From Toxonevra muliebris (lineage: Eukaryota > Arthropoda > Insecta > Diptera > Pallopteridae), in NCBI GenBank assembly GCA_963691655.1, contig OY829326.1, positions 101,369,340 to 101,433,339 on the forward strand: a stretch of 64,000 nucleotides of DNA, read 5' to 3'. The notes below the pieces were generated by a model that was given only the letters and a program-made list of their open reading frames with translations, was not told the origin of the DNA and did no database searches. Position numbers and translations under genes: made by a program. Positions 23,440-34,728 of this stretch are shown piece by piece (within the stretch, counting starts at the first letter, position 1; each line of letters begins with the position of its first letter).

Positions 23440-25330
23440 TAGAATATTTTTAGAATAAGTTTTTAAATTAATTTTTACTGAGTTTTCAAAATTGTTGTAC
23501 TAAAAATCGTACAGATGTTCAAACTAGGCTAATATGTGGAGCAGTTACAATGGCTGCATTCACGACACCCAATTCAATTGCTAAACAGTTGCAGCTCATC
23601 AATTTTCGTGTGGTGAACATGCTGCTACATTTAGCGTTAACGTTTCTATTGTGAATAGTTTTTTGCTATTTTTCCTCTGTAACAAAACCAAAAACTTAAA
23701 TAATGAATATAAATAATTTAATGTTTTTAGAAAGTATGTTTGACGATGGCGTTAATATGAATATGTTCTGTCAAATATGACAGCCATAATAAACTAATGA
23801 ATATATATAAAAACAATAGATAAACATAAGCCGCTGTACAAAAATCAACCGGTGAAAAGTATCATACAAATTTTTCGCTACCAAAAATGGCGCTTGCTCA
23901 CTAAAAATGGTGTCATTCACAATATAATTTTACAATTGTTTAGGAATTGAATGCAGCCAATGTTTGGAGTTGTCCAGATTATATTTTTAACAGTGTTAAT
24001 GAAATAAGTTTTTGAGAAAGGTATTGTGGTACCGACTTTGCCGCAGTCCCCGAACACAAAATTTATGTATGTATGTAACAACAAATATAAGTGCTCATAT
24101 CTAGTTTTTTTTATTATCAACAGTATTTGCATAGTTTTATCTTGTATTTTTTTTTTGTTTTACACTAAAATGAAAAAAAAAAAAAAAATTGCACATATGA
24201 GATATGTATAATCTGAAGTGAAGGTATACTTGCAACATACAAAAATACATTTTTACATTTGAAAGAAAAAAAAATCTTATATTTTTCAGCTTTTTCCTTT
24301 TTTTTTTTCTTCTTTTTTCTTACTTAATAATAAAAAAGTTGAATGAACTTTTCAACTGCGCGCCGTCGCAGCGCAGTACATTGAAGAAGATGATGGTGAC
24401 TTTGTTGTTGTTATTGTTGGTGACTGCTGATGTGGCGTTGTGTTGTATATTTACAAAAAAAGCTAAAACGGAACAAGCAAAAGAAGTACGTACACAAAAC
24501 AAAAACAACTACAGTAAATACTACAATCGTAGCCAGCAACGTCTGCGTCGCTGTAACGTCGTTGTTACCTACCACTGCAATCGACGACACTCTCTTCTGC
24601 ATCTTCGGCATCTTCTTCTTCATATATTTATGTATGCTTTTATTTTATTTTCATATTGTTGTTGTTTTTTCTCATACAATCTTTTTCTCTTTGCACCAAT
24701 GCAATGTTGCAAAAAAACAAAAAACAAAAAATTGTAGTTCCCTAAAGTACCAACCAACTACATATTGTACAAATAATAACAACAGCAGCAACAATCACAA
24801 CAATAACAACAACATATTACACTACACTACAATTGTAGGTATAAACAGACAGTCAGTTGGACGGACAGACGAATACTTTAATATGTACACTGGAATCCCT
24901 ATTTTAACGGAAGCAATTTCAAGTTTTTGGTCTTGTATATTTCCACCACTTAAAGGCTTTTAGTTTTTTGTTGCTTTTATTTATTTATTTTTTTATTTTT
25001 TCTTATTGTCTTTTACTGAATTCATCGCAGGGAGAAGTAGCAGAAAGTAGTAATAGCATGGAGCAGCTGCTGCTCTAAAAGAACTAAAAGGAAGAAAGCT
25101 GCTGTTGCTGTTTAGACTCTGCAACAACAACTACATATGTATTTACTTACTATACAAATAGTAGTAGCTAGCTAGCTAGCAAATACTTAGGTACTTTATA
25201 ACCGAGTATTGTTTTTTGTCTTTTAGTGTAGTTTTGTTGTAGTTATTTTACTATAGCACCTTTTGTTTTTGTAAGGTAAATTCGGCTAAGTTCGTTTTAG
25301 CGCTTAATATCATCATTCCACACACAACTA
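23440..25330. other. A+T-rich noncoding stretch with CAA/TTG simple repeats
   Basis: CAACAACAAT runs near 24778-24815, poly(T) near 24298-24310 and a GCTAGCTAGCTAGC run near 25168 are visible. Overlapping open frames on both strands around 24320-24960 are low-complexity translations and were not accepted. Confidence 0.4.
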
Positions 25331-25337
25331 TTCTCTC

Positions 25338-25500
25338 CTTGGCCTCCTCGGTGGCCTAGTGGTAGAGTGCTCGACTGGAGTTCCAGCTGAATCAGGTTCA
25401 ATTCCCAAACGGTTTATATAATTGCTATAAATTATAAATGGAACATAAGTCGGATTCACCGATCAAGTGCCGCACTTCCTTTTCTTAAATTGAGCGCTTT
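25338..25500 (+). repeat. tRNA-derived SINE candidate
   Basis: TGGCCTAGTGGTAGAGTGCT resembles an RNA polymerase III A box, and GGTTCAATTCC a B box, about 40 bp apart as in tRNAs. The would-be acceptor and T stems do not pair properly, so a functional tRNA is unlikely. The tail after the tRNA-like part (AAACGG...CAAGTGCCGCACTTCC) would be the body of a SINE. No second copy was found in the window. Confidence 0.5.
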
Positions 25501-25652
25501 TTCCCCTTAAAATATTTGTTCTTTTTTCACTCACTATCTGATGCAGATCTTGCTCGCTTTAATTTTAAGCACCAGCTAACGAGATCGTACACGTATTAAA
25601 CATATGTGTGAGCATTTGCCAGCGGGCAGCGTTTTGGAAATGACTGCTTTAA

Positions 25653-26342
25653 CCCTTTCGGTACCGTGGTGACACTGATGTCACAAAATTAATTTTTACG
25701 ATTTTTTCAAAACTATCCAAAAACTATATAAATTTTTTTAAATTTAGGGTTGGAAAGAGAATTGATGGTTCTTTTAATATAAATCTTCTTTTTTTTTTTG
25801 GTAGCGGTCCTATAGCGGATCAAAGTGAAAAAATTGTGTTGCTTTTTTTTTTTTTTTTGTTAATTTTCAATCGCTCACAATTTTTACAAAATTTGTCCAA
25901 ATACACCAAATTTTTAATATATTCTAAGAAAAACTATTTACTTAAACATGATTTCTCATATTTTTAAATTTTTGTTCACTTTTTTGGAAATAAAAGTTTT
26001 GCTATGGGTCACCGGTGACCCTAAATTCTTCAATGGAAATATTTTAATAACTTTTTTACAATGAAATGGGGATCGAAGAATTTGATTTTGGACTCGGTTT
26101 TGCTCTATCGGTTCTAGTTAACCTTATGGTCAAGAAAGGGTTAAGTGAAAAATTAATACTAACTTACTTTGACTATTTTTAAAAAAATATCTAATAAAAA
26201 TATGCAGAAAAAGTTTGTCAAAAATTCGCATTAAGGGCCACTGGGTCACCGGTGACCCATGAAAGTTCAAACCTTTAGAGGCACAAATTGTCTGTTTTGA
26301 TGAAAAATATCTCTTCTGGTTTTTCTATGGTGCCGAAAGGAT
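25653..26342 (+). mobile_element. piggyBac-like TTAA element, family A copy 2 (690 bp)
   Basis: It is flanked by TTAA at 25649-25652 and 26343-26346, with ends CCCTTTCGGTACC and GGTGCCGAAAGGAT. The perfect palindrome GGTCACCGGTGACC occurs twice inside (near 26007 and 26242). An internal GGTCAAGAAAGGGTTAA near 26132 repeats the terminal motif, as in copy 1 at 14130. It is longer than copy 1 through extra A+T-rich sequence at 25780-25860. No transposase frame is present. Confidence 0.7.
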
Positions 26343-26346
26343 TTAA

Positions 26347-28270
26347 GTATTCAAATCGTTTTGATTTTTGGAACGCATAAAATTGCATAAACAACTTCTT
26401 TGTGTTCTGAATTATCAAAAGTAAAGTTTCAATTTGCAAGCTTGTGTTATTGGAATCGAATTATCTCTTATATTTAACGTGACTCTATTGGAAGGTTTTC
26501 TTCTTCTTTTATGTCACAACAATTCATAGAGGGCCTTGGTTCAGCAGCTTTTCGGATCCATTCATGTTCTGCGAGTTATATTTATACACTATCCTGTCTT
26601 GTCTGGGAATTGAACTCGCAGTTCATACATTTACTCTTGCTTCTTAATCAAAAAATAAAAACCGATATTTAAAGCTTTTACATTATTGCTCTCATATTGT
26701 ACTCCCCTACGAGTAGGCACTTTGCTTTTAAGTATTGTTGTTGAGTCTTAAAAGTAAGTTTCCTTACATCTTCTACCCCCCTTCCCCATACACACATCCT
26801 TTTCTTACTTATGTAAAATTTGTTTAGAAATTTATTTGATATTTGCTGGAAATATCATTCAAAATATTAAGATTAGTAGAGAAAATAAAATAAATAAATT
26901 ATTTAAAATTCAAGGTAGCATTATTTGTAATGATTGCTTTATACATTTTAAATAAGTCATTGTTTAAATCATAATTTTTTTGTTTAAGTAATTTTATTTT
27001 ATTTATTTACCCCTCTACTCTACTCTACTCTATAGACACATTTAACCTTGTTATCAATTATTTAAAAACAGAAATCAACTTAATATTTTAGTAGTAGTTT
27101 ACAGTAGTTTAATTTACGTAAATTACAATTTACAATTATACAAATCTCTAGCTGTTTTCTCCTCCCCTCCCACCAATAAACAACTCTGTCCCAATGAAAT
27201 TTTCAAGTAGTTAGTGCTACTTACTTGCTTACTTGGCGAGAGCCAAGCTGCACGAACGACCTCATCACACCCGCTTAAATTGTTTCGCACCTTGTTAACG
27301 TTATTTTTTTTGTATTGTATTGTTGTATTTCTCGCTCATTATGAAATTGTGTGTTAAATACAATTTAAAAAATAAATGAAAATTAAATATATATATTACA
27401 TGCTGTCGGTTGTGGTAATGGAAAAAGGAAATGACATTGTTTAAACCAAATCTGTGCAATTATTTTTTTTTTTTTTTTTTTTTTGTGGGGGTGCGATGCG
27501 ATTTTGATTGTTACTGCTGCTATTACAACAAATTGAATGTCAATGCACTGGTGGCTCACTTTTTGTTTTATTATTGTTTGAATTTTTTTATATATATTTT
27601 TTTTTTAATGCAATTCTTAATTATATAGCTGCATTTATACTCATTTGTGTAAACACAATTTTTTATTTTTTAATTTAATTTTTTCGAATGTCAATATTAA
27701 TTTAATTTTATTTACTTGCTATTTGTTGTAAGTTATAAAGATATTTTTAGTTTTTTTTTTTTTCTTTTGAAAATAGGTGGTAACGTAATTAACCATTTTT
27801 GGTTAACGAGACACAATCGTTTTTGATTTTATATATATTTTTTTTTTCGTTTTTTTGTTTTGGAGATCAAACATTAACAAATTGTAGTTGAATGTTTGTT
27901 AATTACACAATAGTTTAATTTGTTAATATTTTTTAATGTTATTAGCTTTTTATTAATGATGAGGGTGTAAATAACCGTAGTTTATATTTGTTTAAAGGTT
28001 AAATGTTGTAGTTGGATTTGTCATTTCATATTTATTATTATAAAATACACATTTAAATTAAAATGATTTAAGATTAAATGAAAAAACAAAAGCAACTGTC
28101 GTGAAAATGTTTTCGATCTCGAGAGGCAGATATAAATCATAATTTTTATACTTGTATCTTATGCAATCTGACTAATAAACAAAGTTAAGTTATTGATAGT
28201 TTTGAGTTTTTAATATATTTGTGTATGTGGTATATACTTATCAAGTCAAATTGCACTAACTATAGTATTT
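26347..28270. other. A+T-rich noncoding stretch
   Basis: Poly(T) tracts (27463-27484, 27838-27860) and CTCTACTCTACTCTA repeats (27014-27031) are visible. No gene or element end was recognised. Confidence 0.4.
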
Positions 28271-28378
28271 AACACCTTCGGGACCATTAATCACCGTGGC
28301 ACAGATATAGGGACTTTTAGTTTTTTGAGTTATTTTCCCATATTTTTAAATGTTTGTGTATTTTCTTTGGAAATTTAA

Positions 28379-29466
28379 CCCTCTAGTTCCCAAATTTTTT
28401 TGATAAATTCTGATGTAAAAAGCTTAAATCTGATCTCAAAAACCTATAAAATTTAATGGGCATGGTTTTATGAAGCCGGAAAGGTTGAATACCTAAAAGT
28501 AATTGTTGTTGAAAAAACTAAATTGTGTACTAACGAACACAAGGCCGAAGTGAAACTTCTTGTGAACTAAACGAAACACAAGCAAATAACAAGCAAATGA
28601 AATTTTTCAATCGCTAAATTTTTTACTTCAGTGGCTTGTGTTTTTTAATTTCATTTACTTGTTTTTCGTTTAGTTCACAAGAAGTTTCATTTCTGCCTTA
28701 TGTTCGTTAATACACAACCAATTTTTTTTTTTTTTGGGATTAATGCTGGAACAAAAATTGCAACTCTGTACCGGTAATGTCGATGACAATTGTAGCGAAC
28801 TCTTTTTGTGTGCGACATCTTCATGTAATTCCTTGGACATTTGCGCCATCTGTATGTGAAATGTATAACTGTCATAAACTTTAAGATGGCGACGCTACAC
28901 ATTGTTCTTTCTGCCATAGGCGTGTGTGTATGTGTGTGTAATTAATATGTTATATTGAATTAAAAATACATATTTATGAATCGCTTATTATATAGTTTGC
29001 TCGTGAATTCAGTTACGGAATATTGATATTTAGCCCCTCATGCACATTGCTCGACAAAATTATGTCGCATTGCAAACTTACGCGCGACGTCACAACCGGT
29101 TGGTTTTACTCTAGGACAAGAGAAAAAAAGTTTCACTTCAAAAACTTTCTATCAATTTGTTTTAAGTAATTCAAAGTCCTACTCACAGCTACTTTTTTTT
29201 ATCTGGCTACTATGACGGAAAGTATTTCATTTAGTTTATTCACTTTTATCTCAAATTCAATCAAAATAATTGATTTTCCTTTTTTCACAAATTTTTGATT
29301 TAGACTGTCGTCAACGTCTGTAATATGCTTCATAACTCATTAGTTAGCATTTTTTTTTTTTGGAAAGCTTGAGGAATTCCATAAACGAAATGATAAAATG
29401 TAGCAACAAAAAACTATTAATGTTACACCCGTTTTGATGAAGACTGTCTAGAGACACGCTTGAGGA
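28379..29466. mobile_element. Nested TTAA-flanked insertion (1088 bp)
   Basis: TTAA is present at 28375-28378 and 29467-29470, exactly where homology with the other family A copies is interrupted. The ends CCCTCTAGTTC and GCTTGAGGA are roughly inverse, consistent with another piggyBac-like element. It contains the foldback at 28524-28717. A related left end may be at 13096-13115. No transposase was recognised. Confidence 0.45.
28524..28717. mobile_element. Palindromic foldback element, about 194 bp
   Basis: The arms are inverted copies over about 75 bp. TTGTGTACTAACGAACA pairs with TGTTCGTTAATACACAA, and TGAAACTTCTTGTGAACTAA with the inverse at about 28670-28690. Only a short loop around 28600-28640 is unpaired. 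Design resembles the foldback at 13541-13750, but the sequences differ. No coding frame is present. Confidence 0.7.
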
Positions 29467-30036
29467 TTAAACTTTATTATGGGACACCGATGATCCTAAG
29501 GACTCCAATGGAAGCTTTCAAAGAACTTTTCACAATGAAATAAGGGTCAGCGAATACGAGTCCTGGCTCGATTTTGATTTATTGACTTTAGTTACCTTAT
29601 GGCAAAGAAAGTGTCAACTGAAGAGTTTATATTAAAACACTTTGTTTATTATTAAAAAAAATATCTAACACAAATGTTCGGAAAATATTTGTGCAAAATG
29701 CCAATTGAAGACCACAGGGTCACCGGTGCCCCATTAATGTTTAGGTCTTCAAATGCAAAAAAGTTCCGTTTTGATAAAATAAAAAAAAAATTTAACAAAA
29801 ATAGGAGTCGAATCCAACTTCGGTGTTCCGTTTTTTTACCCTGGTTTCCTTACGGTCCCAAAAAGGTTAAAAAATTATACAAAATATTTAGCAAATTAAA
29901 CTTTATTCTTTGTATACAAATTTCACCTAATTTTATTAAATTATTTTTTTTTTTCTCTCTTTAATTAATTTAAAATTCTGCATAATTAATAAAAAAAAAT
30001 TAATAATTCTTTTTTCTTTCTTTTTTTTATTTACAG

Positions 30037-30130
30037 GTAATTAGATATGAATTTCACTATTGAAAATGACTAATGCACACAATGGCCAAAGTGCTATTGC
30101 TTGTTGCCCATTGCTACCACCACACAATTT
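30037..30130 (+). CDS. Candidate upstream coding exon (possibly the first coding exon of the kinase gene)
   Basis: A polypyrimidine tract and TTTACAG precede 30037, and GTAAGT follows 30130, so both splice signals are strong. The ATG at 30066 lies in a GAAAATGAC context and opens 21 codons (MTNAHNGQSAIACCPLLPPHN) plus two bases. The next kinase exon at 53110 needs exactly two bases from an upstream exon, so the phase is compatible. Joining them directly would lack the first part of the glycine-rich loop, so at least one more exon should lie between. A short out-of-frame ATG precedes it at 30048. Membership in the kinase gene is inference. Confidence 0.35.
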
Positions 30131-31226
30131 GTAAGTAGATCAAACGACCACATACCAAAAAAAAAAAAGAAAAAAGTTAACACCAACACCTCTACACACT
30201 CCAAATAAAAATCCATCGCCATCGAGAAGAGAATGTTGGGTGCCTCTGGTATTAGTTAAGTACTTTTTAAAATAAATTATTAATAATATTCAACACACGT
30301 GCGCATTAATAATACCCCTACTCGCAAACTTGTACAACTCACACTTCTATAATTTTATATTTAATGTTTTACTTGTCACTCTTTTTATACTTTTCAACTT
30401 ATCTTTTTTAAGAAAAAAAAGAAAATAGATTATTCTTTTTCTCTTTTTTGAAGCTAGCTATTGTGAAAGTTCATTTACCATTTTACTAAATTCAATGAAC
30501 TTTAATTTTTACTTTTTTTTGTATTCTATTGAAAATGCATTTTTGAATGAAAAACACGTTCTTTAAAGTTTGTCCAATAAACTCAAGGTTTTTTTTATTT
30601 AGAAATGATGTATTTTTCTTTGTATGTGTCCGAAAAGTGAAACAACTTTTCTACCGGAACCGGAAATATTCGTTTGGTTTGAAATACTCGTTCGTATGTA
30701 CGTGAGAGGGAAATGCTTAGTTTTATTATAAATTTCAAACAATTTCTAAAGCTGAGACGAAAGTTTGTTTAAGTTTTGAGTAGTTGGTTTTTAATGGATA
30801 ATAACTTAAATCAGTTGAATAAACTACTAGAAAAATTATATTAAAATTAAGTTACTTGTGTATCCTCTGCAACTGGCAAAATCTAAATTGAAATTCATTT
30901 CTTTAAGATTAATTTTAGGTCGCTGATCACAAGTTTGTGGAATTTTTATTAGCATGACCCTACCACCGAATAAATGGTTGAAAAAAGAAATAAACCTTAA
31001 GGAAAATTTTTTTTGCAGATAATGAAGCCACTAGCGCAAAAAATACATTACATCTTGACTTTAACATCTTATATTTAATTTGTGAATAGAAAATAAATGA
31101 AAATTTATAAATTTAAAGCTGTTGATGCACTGGCTTTTGCTTGGGCACCACCTCGCTCTCCCCTCCCCCTAATTTCCTTTTTTATTTCTCCTTAAGTGTA
31201 CAAACCTAATGCAAAAATAATTTTTA
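30131..31226. other. A+T-rich noncoding stretch
   Basis: Nothing recognisable was seen apart from poly(T)/poly(A) tracts. Confidence 0.4.
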
Positions 31227-31374
31227 AAATCAGATAATATTTATTGGTGCAGCAAGATGTACAAAAGCTTGTAAGTTTTCAAAAATTCAGCAAAAATTTT
31301 ATGAAAAGTATAAATTATGATCGAAGCTTCTGAACTTTGAAACTCTTGTGGCACCAATAAAAATTATCCGATTT
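31227..31374. repeat. Inverted repeat, 24-bp arms (22/24 match)
   Basis: The left arm AATCAGATAATATTTATTGG (with GTGC) at 31227-31250 is the inverse of 31351-31374 with two mismatches. The 100-bp spacer is A+T rich. It could be a small MITE, since no coding sequence is present, but no target duplication was recognised. Confidence 0.6.
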
Positions 31375-31834
31375 CAAAGCTGTGGAATTTGAAAAAATTT
31401 TTGGCCAAAAAATTTTGAAAAATCATAATTTATTTTCGAAATATCGGTACTTTCAAGACCCTTTTGGAACCTGAAGATATTATATTATATTATTAAAATT
31501 TAGAAAATTAGTGTAGAAACTTAACTATGATTATATTTTTTTTTTAATTTGACGCCATTTTTGGTTTTTTTCATGCCCCAAAAATATCCCTTCATTTCCT
31601 CAATTTTGTTACATACTGTAAAAACCTGTGAAGTTGTAATTTCTGCATCGAATTTTTCATTCCAAATTCAAAATAATTATTTTACTAGTTTTTTTTGGGT
31701 TAACGCCCTAATTGGTCTGAGACCTTTACATATAGTAATTACTCTAACTACATCAGTTCGGAATGTGCCAAAGAAGCAATCGCTGATTGCTTTAAAAATT
31801 GTCGAAAGTTTATATAAACTTTTCGGTTTTTTTT

Positions 31835-31880
31835 GCAGATGTTAATACCAATTCAACTTTTGTATGGTATTAACATCTGC
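31835..31880. repeat. Perfect 16-bp inverted repeat with 14-base loop
   Basis: GCAGATGTTAATACCA (31835-31850) and TGGTATTAACATCTGC (31865-31880) are exact inverses. The hairpin lies just downstream of the end of the DD37E transposase pseudogene (which reads on the minus strand and stops at 31931). Its role is unknown. Confidence 0.8.
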
Positions 31881-31930
31881 AGAATTAGAGATTGTTCCAC
31901 TTTTGAATTTATTTTCTCATTGTTTCTGAC

Positions 31931-32904
31931 CTAAAACCCAATTACAACATATGCTTTGGACCACTTGGAACGAAACTCTTCTACGGTTGTAACTGTCTTG
32001 CCTGTCTTTTTTAAAATGCCTTTTACAATTGACCAATATTCCTCTATTGGCCTAAGTTCTGGGCTGTTTGGGGGATTGTGGTTTCTTGGAACAAAATCAA
32101 TATCATTACTTTCATAATATTCCAAGGTAGATTTCGAATAATGGCAACTTGCTAGGTCGGGCCAAAGCAAAGGTTTAAGATAGTGGGAAAAGGCATGAGG
32201 CGTTTTTTCAAACATTCTTTTTGATAAATTTCAGCATTTATGGTACCGTTCATTATAAAAGTTTTCGATTTCAGACCGCAGGTACAAATAGCTTGCCAAA
32301 CCAGGAATTTTTGGGAGAATTTTGATTTTCTTTTCTTTTTATATTCATCTGGAGCTGCTTGGCGACTAATTGAAAAAAGAAAATCTTGTCTAGGAATGTA
32401 TTTAAAATTTTTGTAGCAGTATGTTTCGTCGTCCATTACAACACAATCATATTTTGTGAGCATTTTTTCATAAAGACGGCTACTGCGTGATTTAGCAGTT
32501 AAATTTTGTTTTGTGTCTCGATCTGGGCACACCTGAGCTTTAAAAACTCTTTAACCTATTTCGTTTTTTAACTTTTTGAACAAACGATTGCAATTTTTTA
32601 ATTTTTTTTGCGACCGTGCGGGAAGAAATCCTCGGATCTTGTTTATAAAGTAATAGTACTTTTTGCGCTGCTTTTTTATCGCTTTGGCCATGCTCACCAC
32701 CACTTCCACTTTTCCTTTCAATACATAAACGCTCACTAAAATTTTTTTTAGCACTTTTCCAACAGTGGAAATCGGTAATTTAACGATTTTAGCAAGTTGA
32801 CGAATAGTTACGTTACTATTTTTTGTATATTCGTGCAGAATTAATTTTCTGCGATCGCGCTCGGTCTCCATTATTTTTTGCACTGCTTCGAATTTCCAAA
32901 ACAT
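31931..32904 (-). pseudogene. DD37E Tc1/mariner-type transposase, one stop and one frameshift
   Basis: Reading from ATG at 32904, the frame begins with a helix-turn-helix region (VTIRQLAKIVKLPISTVGKV). It meets an in-frame TAA at 32551-32553, continues in the same frame through MDDETYCYKNF (first catalytic Asp), and shifts frame near 32200. It then continues through WPDLASCHYS (second Asp) and SPELRPIEEYW (Glu) to the stop at 31931. The last Asp and Glu are separated by 37 residues, which suggests the DD37E group of the Tc1/mariner superfamily. About 320 codons remain, close to full length. Only two lesions are visible, so inactivation was probably recent. Terminal inverted repeats were not resolved; the element should span roughly 31880-33000. 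Confidence 0.8.
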
Positions 32905-33326
32905 TTAAATAACGCTTTATAGTGTTTATCATGGCCTACTTATATTTCAAATTTTATACTCTTTGGTCAATAACTTAGCTAAATATTTGAAGTGAAAGTT
33001 GTCCCGAGTTTGGTGAGTTCACCCTTTAAGTTAAAATATTGCAAAAGTAAACGAGAATTACTTCACTGCCTTCGCTGTATAGTATTGTTAAATGAAACTA
33101 CCACTACTGTCTGTTTTTTGTATAAAAATACTTTTTAATTTTTTTTATACCTAGAAACAGGGCTTCTTCTTCTTTTTCTTGCATATGCTGTTTATCAAAT
33201 TTCTTAGTTTGATAAAATGATTGCACTGCCTGAATGCCTTTAAACTATCAAAAAGTCTGTTCTTGTGTTTTAAGTTTAATGTAGCTTTTAACATTCTTCA
33301 CACCATAAACTCTTTTGCACCCATCG

Positions 33327-34297
33327 CACTATGGGCCAGAAGGTCGCTTTTTCTGGCATAAAGTCGATTATTTTTCGGACGAAAATGTTATACATACAAA
33401 GAAAATACTCTGAGTATTTCAAAAAACACTGGAAACACTATCTATTTGTCAAAGTTGGCAATTAAAGCTCCCTGCGGTTTGACGTTTTGTTTAATTAAAA
33501 TGTGTTGAAATTCGTTGGTGAAATTTTTATAAATTTGTTTAAAAACAATTTTTTGTGGTAAATGGATAATAAGAACGAAGGTATGTAAAATAAAACTTTA
33601 TAACTATTTCGTATTTTATGTTGATCATAAGCGAGAAATAATTACTAGAATTTATAAAGTTTTTGTTTGCAAATTATGAAATTGTGTTTGTGTTCTGTGG
33701 AGGAAAAAATATTATGCAGTCCATGGCAGTCCGTGAAGTGTATATGTAGTAAAATGTTGTGATATCTACTTTCAATTGACAATAAAAACTTTTGCGAATA
33801 TTTGCGAATCTCTGAGAAGAATTGTTATTACACAATCAATTAACTTCAGAATGAAGTTCTTCTTAATGCTTGGTTAGAAAATGGAAGAGACCTCATCGCA
33901 ATTACAGTGAAGCAAATGATCGGTTAAAAAGAAAACTTGATTCAGAAATTTCTTCACAGCAACAAAGTAACACGTAGTTACTGGCTCATGTCGACACCTT
34001 GTCAGCCCAAACTTCAAATGAGCCACTATGACTACTTCTGTGATAAATCGACAAAAAAAAAATAAGAAAAGGTTGATATCTGAACCCCAAATCCTTTATC
34101 CCCCCTAGAAGGTTTATTATTTCTATTAGAAAATGATCATTCCAATAAAATTAAGGGTTTTTTTTATTTTTGTTTTATGGGAGGTGGGCGTGGCAGTACG
34201 GTGATCACATCTAGTTAGAAGCGAGTGAGCGAAATTTCAGAGAGATATTTGTCGTTTTTGATTTTATGCCAAAAAAGTGACCTTCTGGCTCATAGTG
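33327..34297. mobile_element. Transib-like non-autonomous transposon (971 bp)
   Basis: The ends are inverse: CACTATGGGCCAGAAGGTCG at 33327 and the inverse of CACTATGAGCCAGAAGGTCA at 34297. They extend to TGGCATAAA, about 37 bp with few mismatches. CACTATG fits the CACWRTG terminus of Transib elements. The flanks CATCG (33322-33326) and CATTG (34298-34302) match 4/5, as expected for a 5-bp target duplication. A short ATGGATAATAAGAACGAAG followed by GTATGT (33563-33586) looks like a first exon and donor, but no transposase core was recognised. The interior also has a short possible coding scrap near 33850-33950. Confidence 0.6.
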
Positions 34298-34728
34298 CAT
34301 TGGTTAAATTCCCGAGTGGGTGGATGAACTCCAAAAGTTCCATCGAAAGTGACTGTGAATATTTCGTAGTCTATTGATGTACCAACGAATCTCAGGGGGA
34401 GCGGTGGGGAAGATTTGTTCCCAAAATTATAAAATTATTATTCTGAGTATACTAAAACTATATTTCAATGAATGCGTGCTTCTTCTAGGGATTGTAGTTC
34501 AAATGCACTTCCCTCCCCCTGGCTTCTAACAGCATGGTAAACTTTTTCCCGCCGAATTCAATCATTTGTGGATCTATTCCATCTTTTCACATTCATTTTC
34601 TTGTGTGAGCTCCTCTTCAACTTCATCTTTCCATCGCAATTTCGGATTTTCACGTACGAGTGTACGGACGGACTTTTTCTTACTATACATATGGCTTGCT
34701 CATCTCATCAATCGTTGTGATTTTATTA

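Larger units (their letters stand above)
28273..29866 (+). mobile_element. piggyBac-like TTAA element, family A copy 3, split by a second insertion
   Basis: The left end CACCTTCGGGACC follows TTAA (28269-28272). The right end GGTCCCAAAAAGG precedes TTAA (29867-29870). The interior 29471-29866 aligns with the right halves of copies 1 and 2, including GGGTCACCGGTG and GTTCCGTTTTGAT. The alignment breaks at 28378 and resumes at 29467, at TTAA on both sides, implying a nested insertion (28379-29466). Confidence 0.6.

Noticed and set aside
24320..24963. Several overlapping frames on both strands
   Set aside because: All are low-complexity translations of CAA/TTG and poly(T) DNA without splice or start context.
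25338..25410. Functional tRNA gene
   Set aside because: A and B boxes are present, but the acceptor and T stems do not pair, so a SINE head is the better reading.
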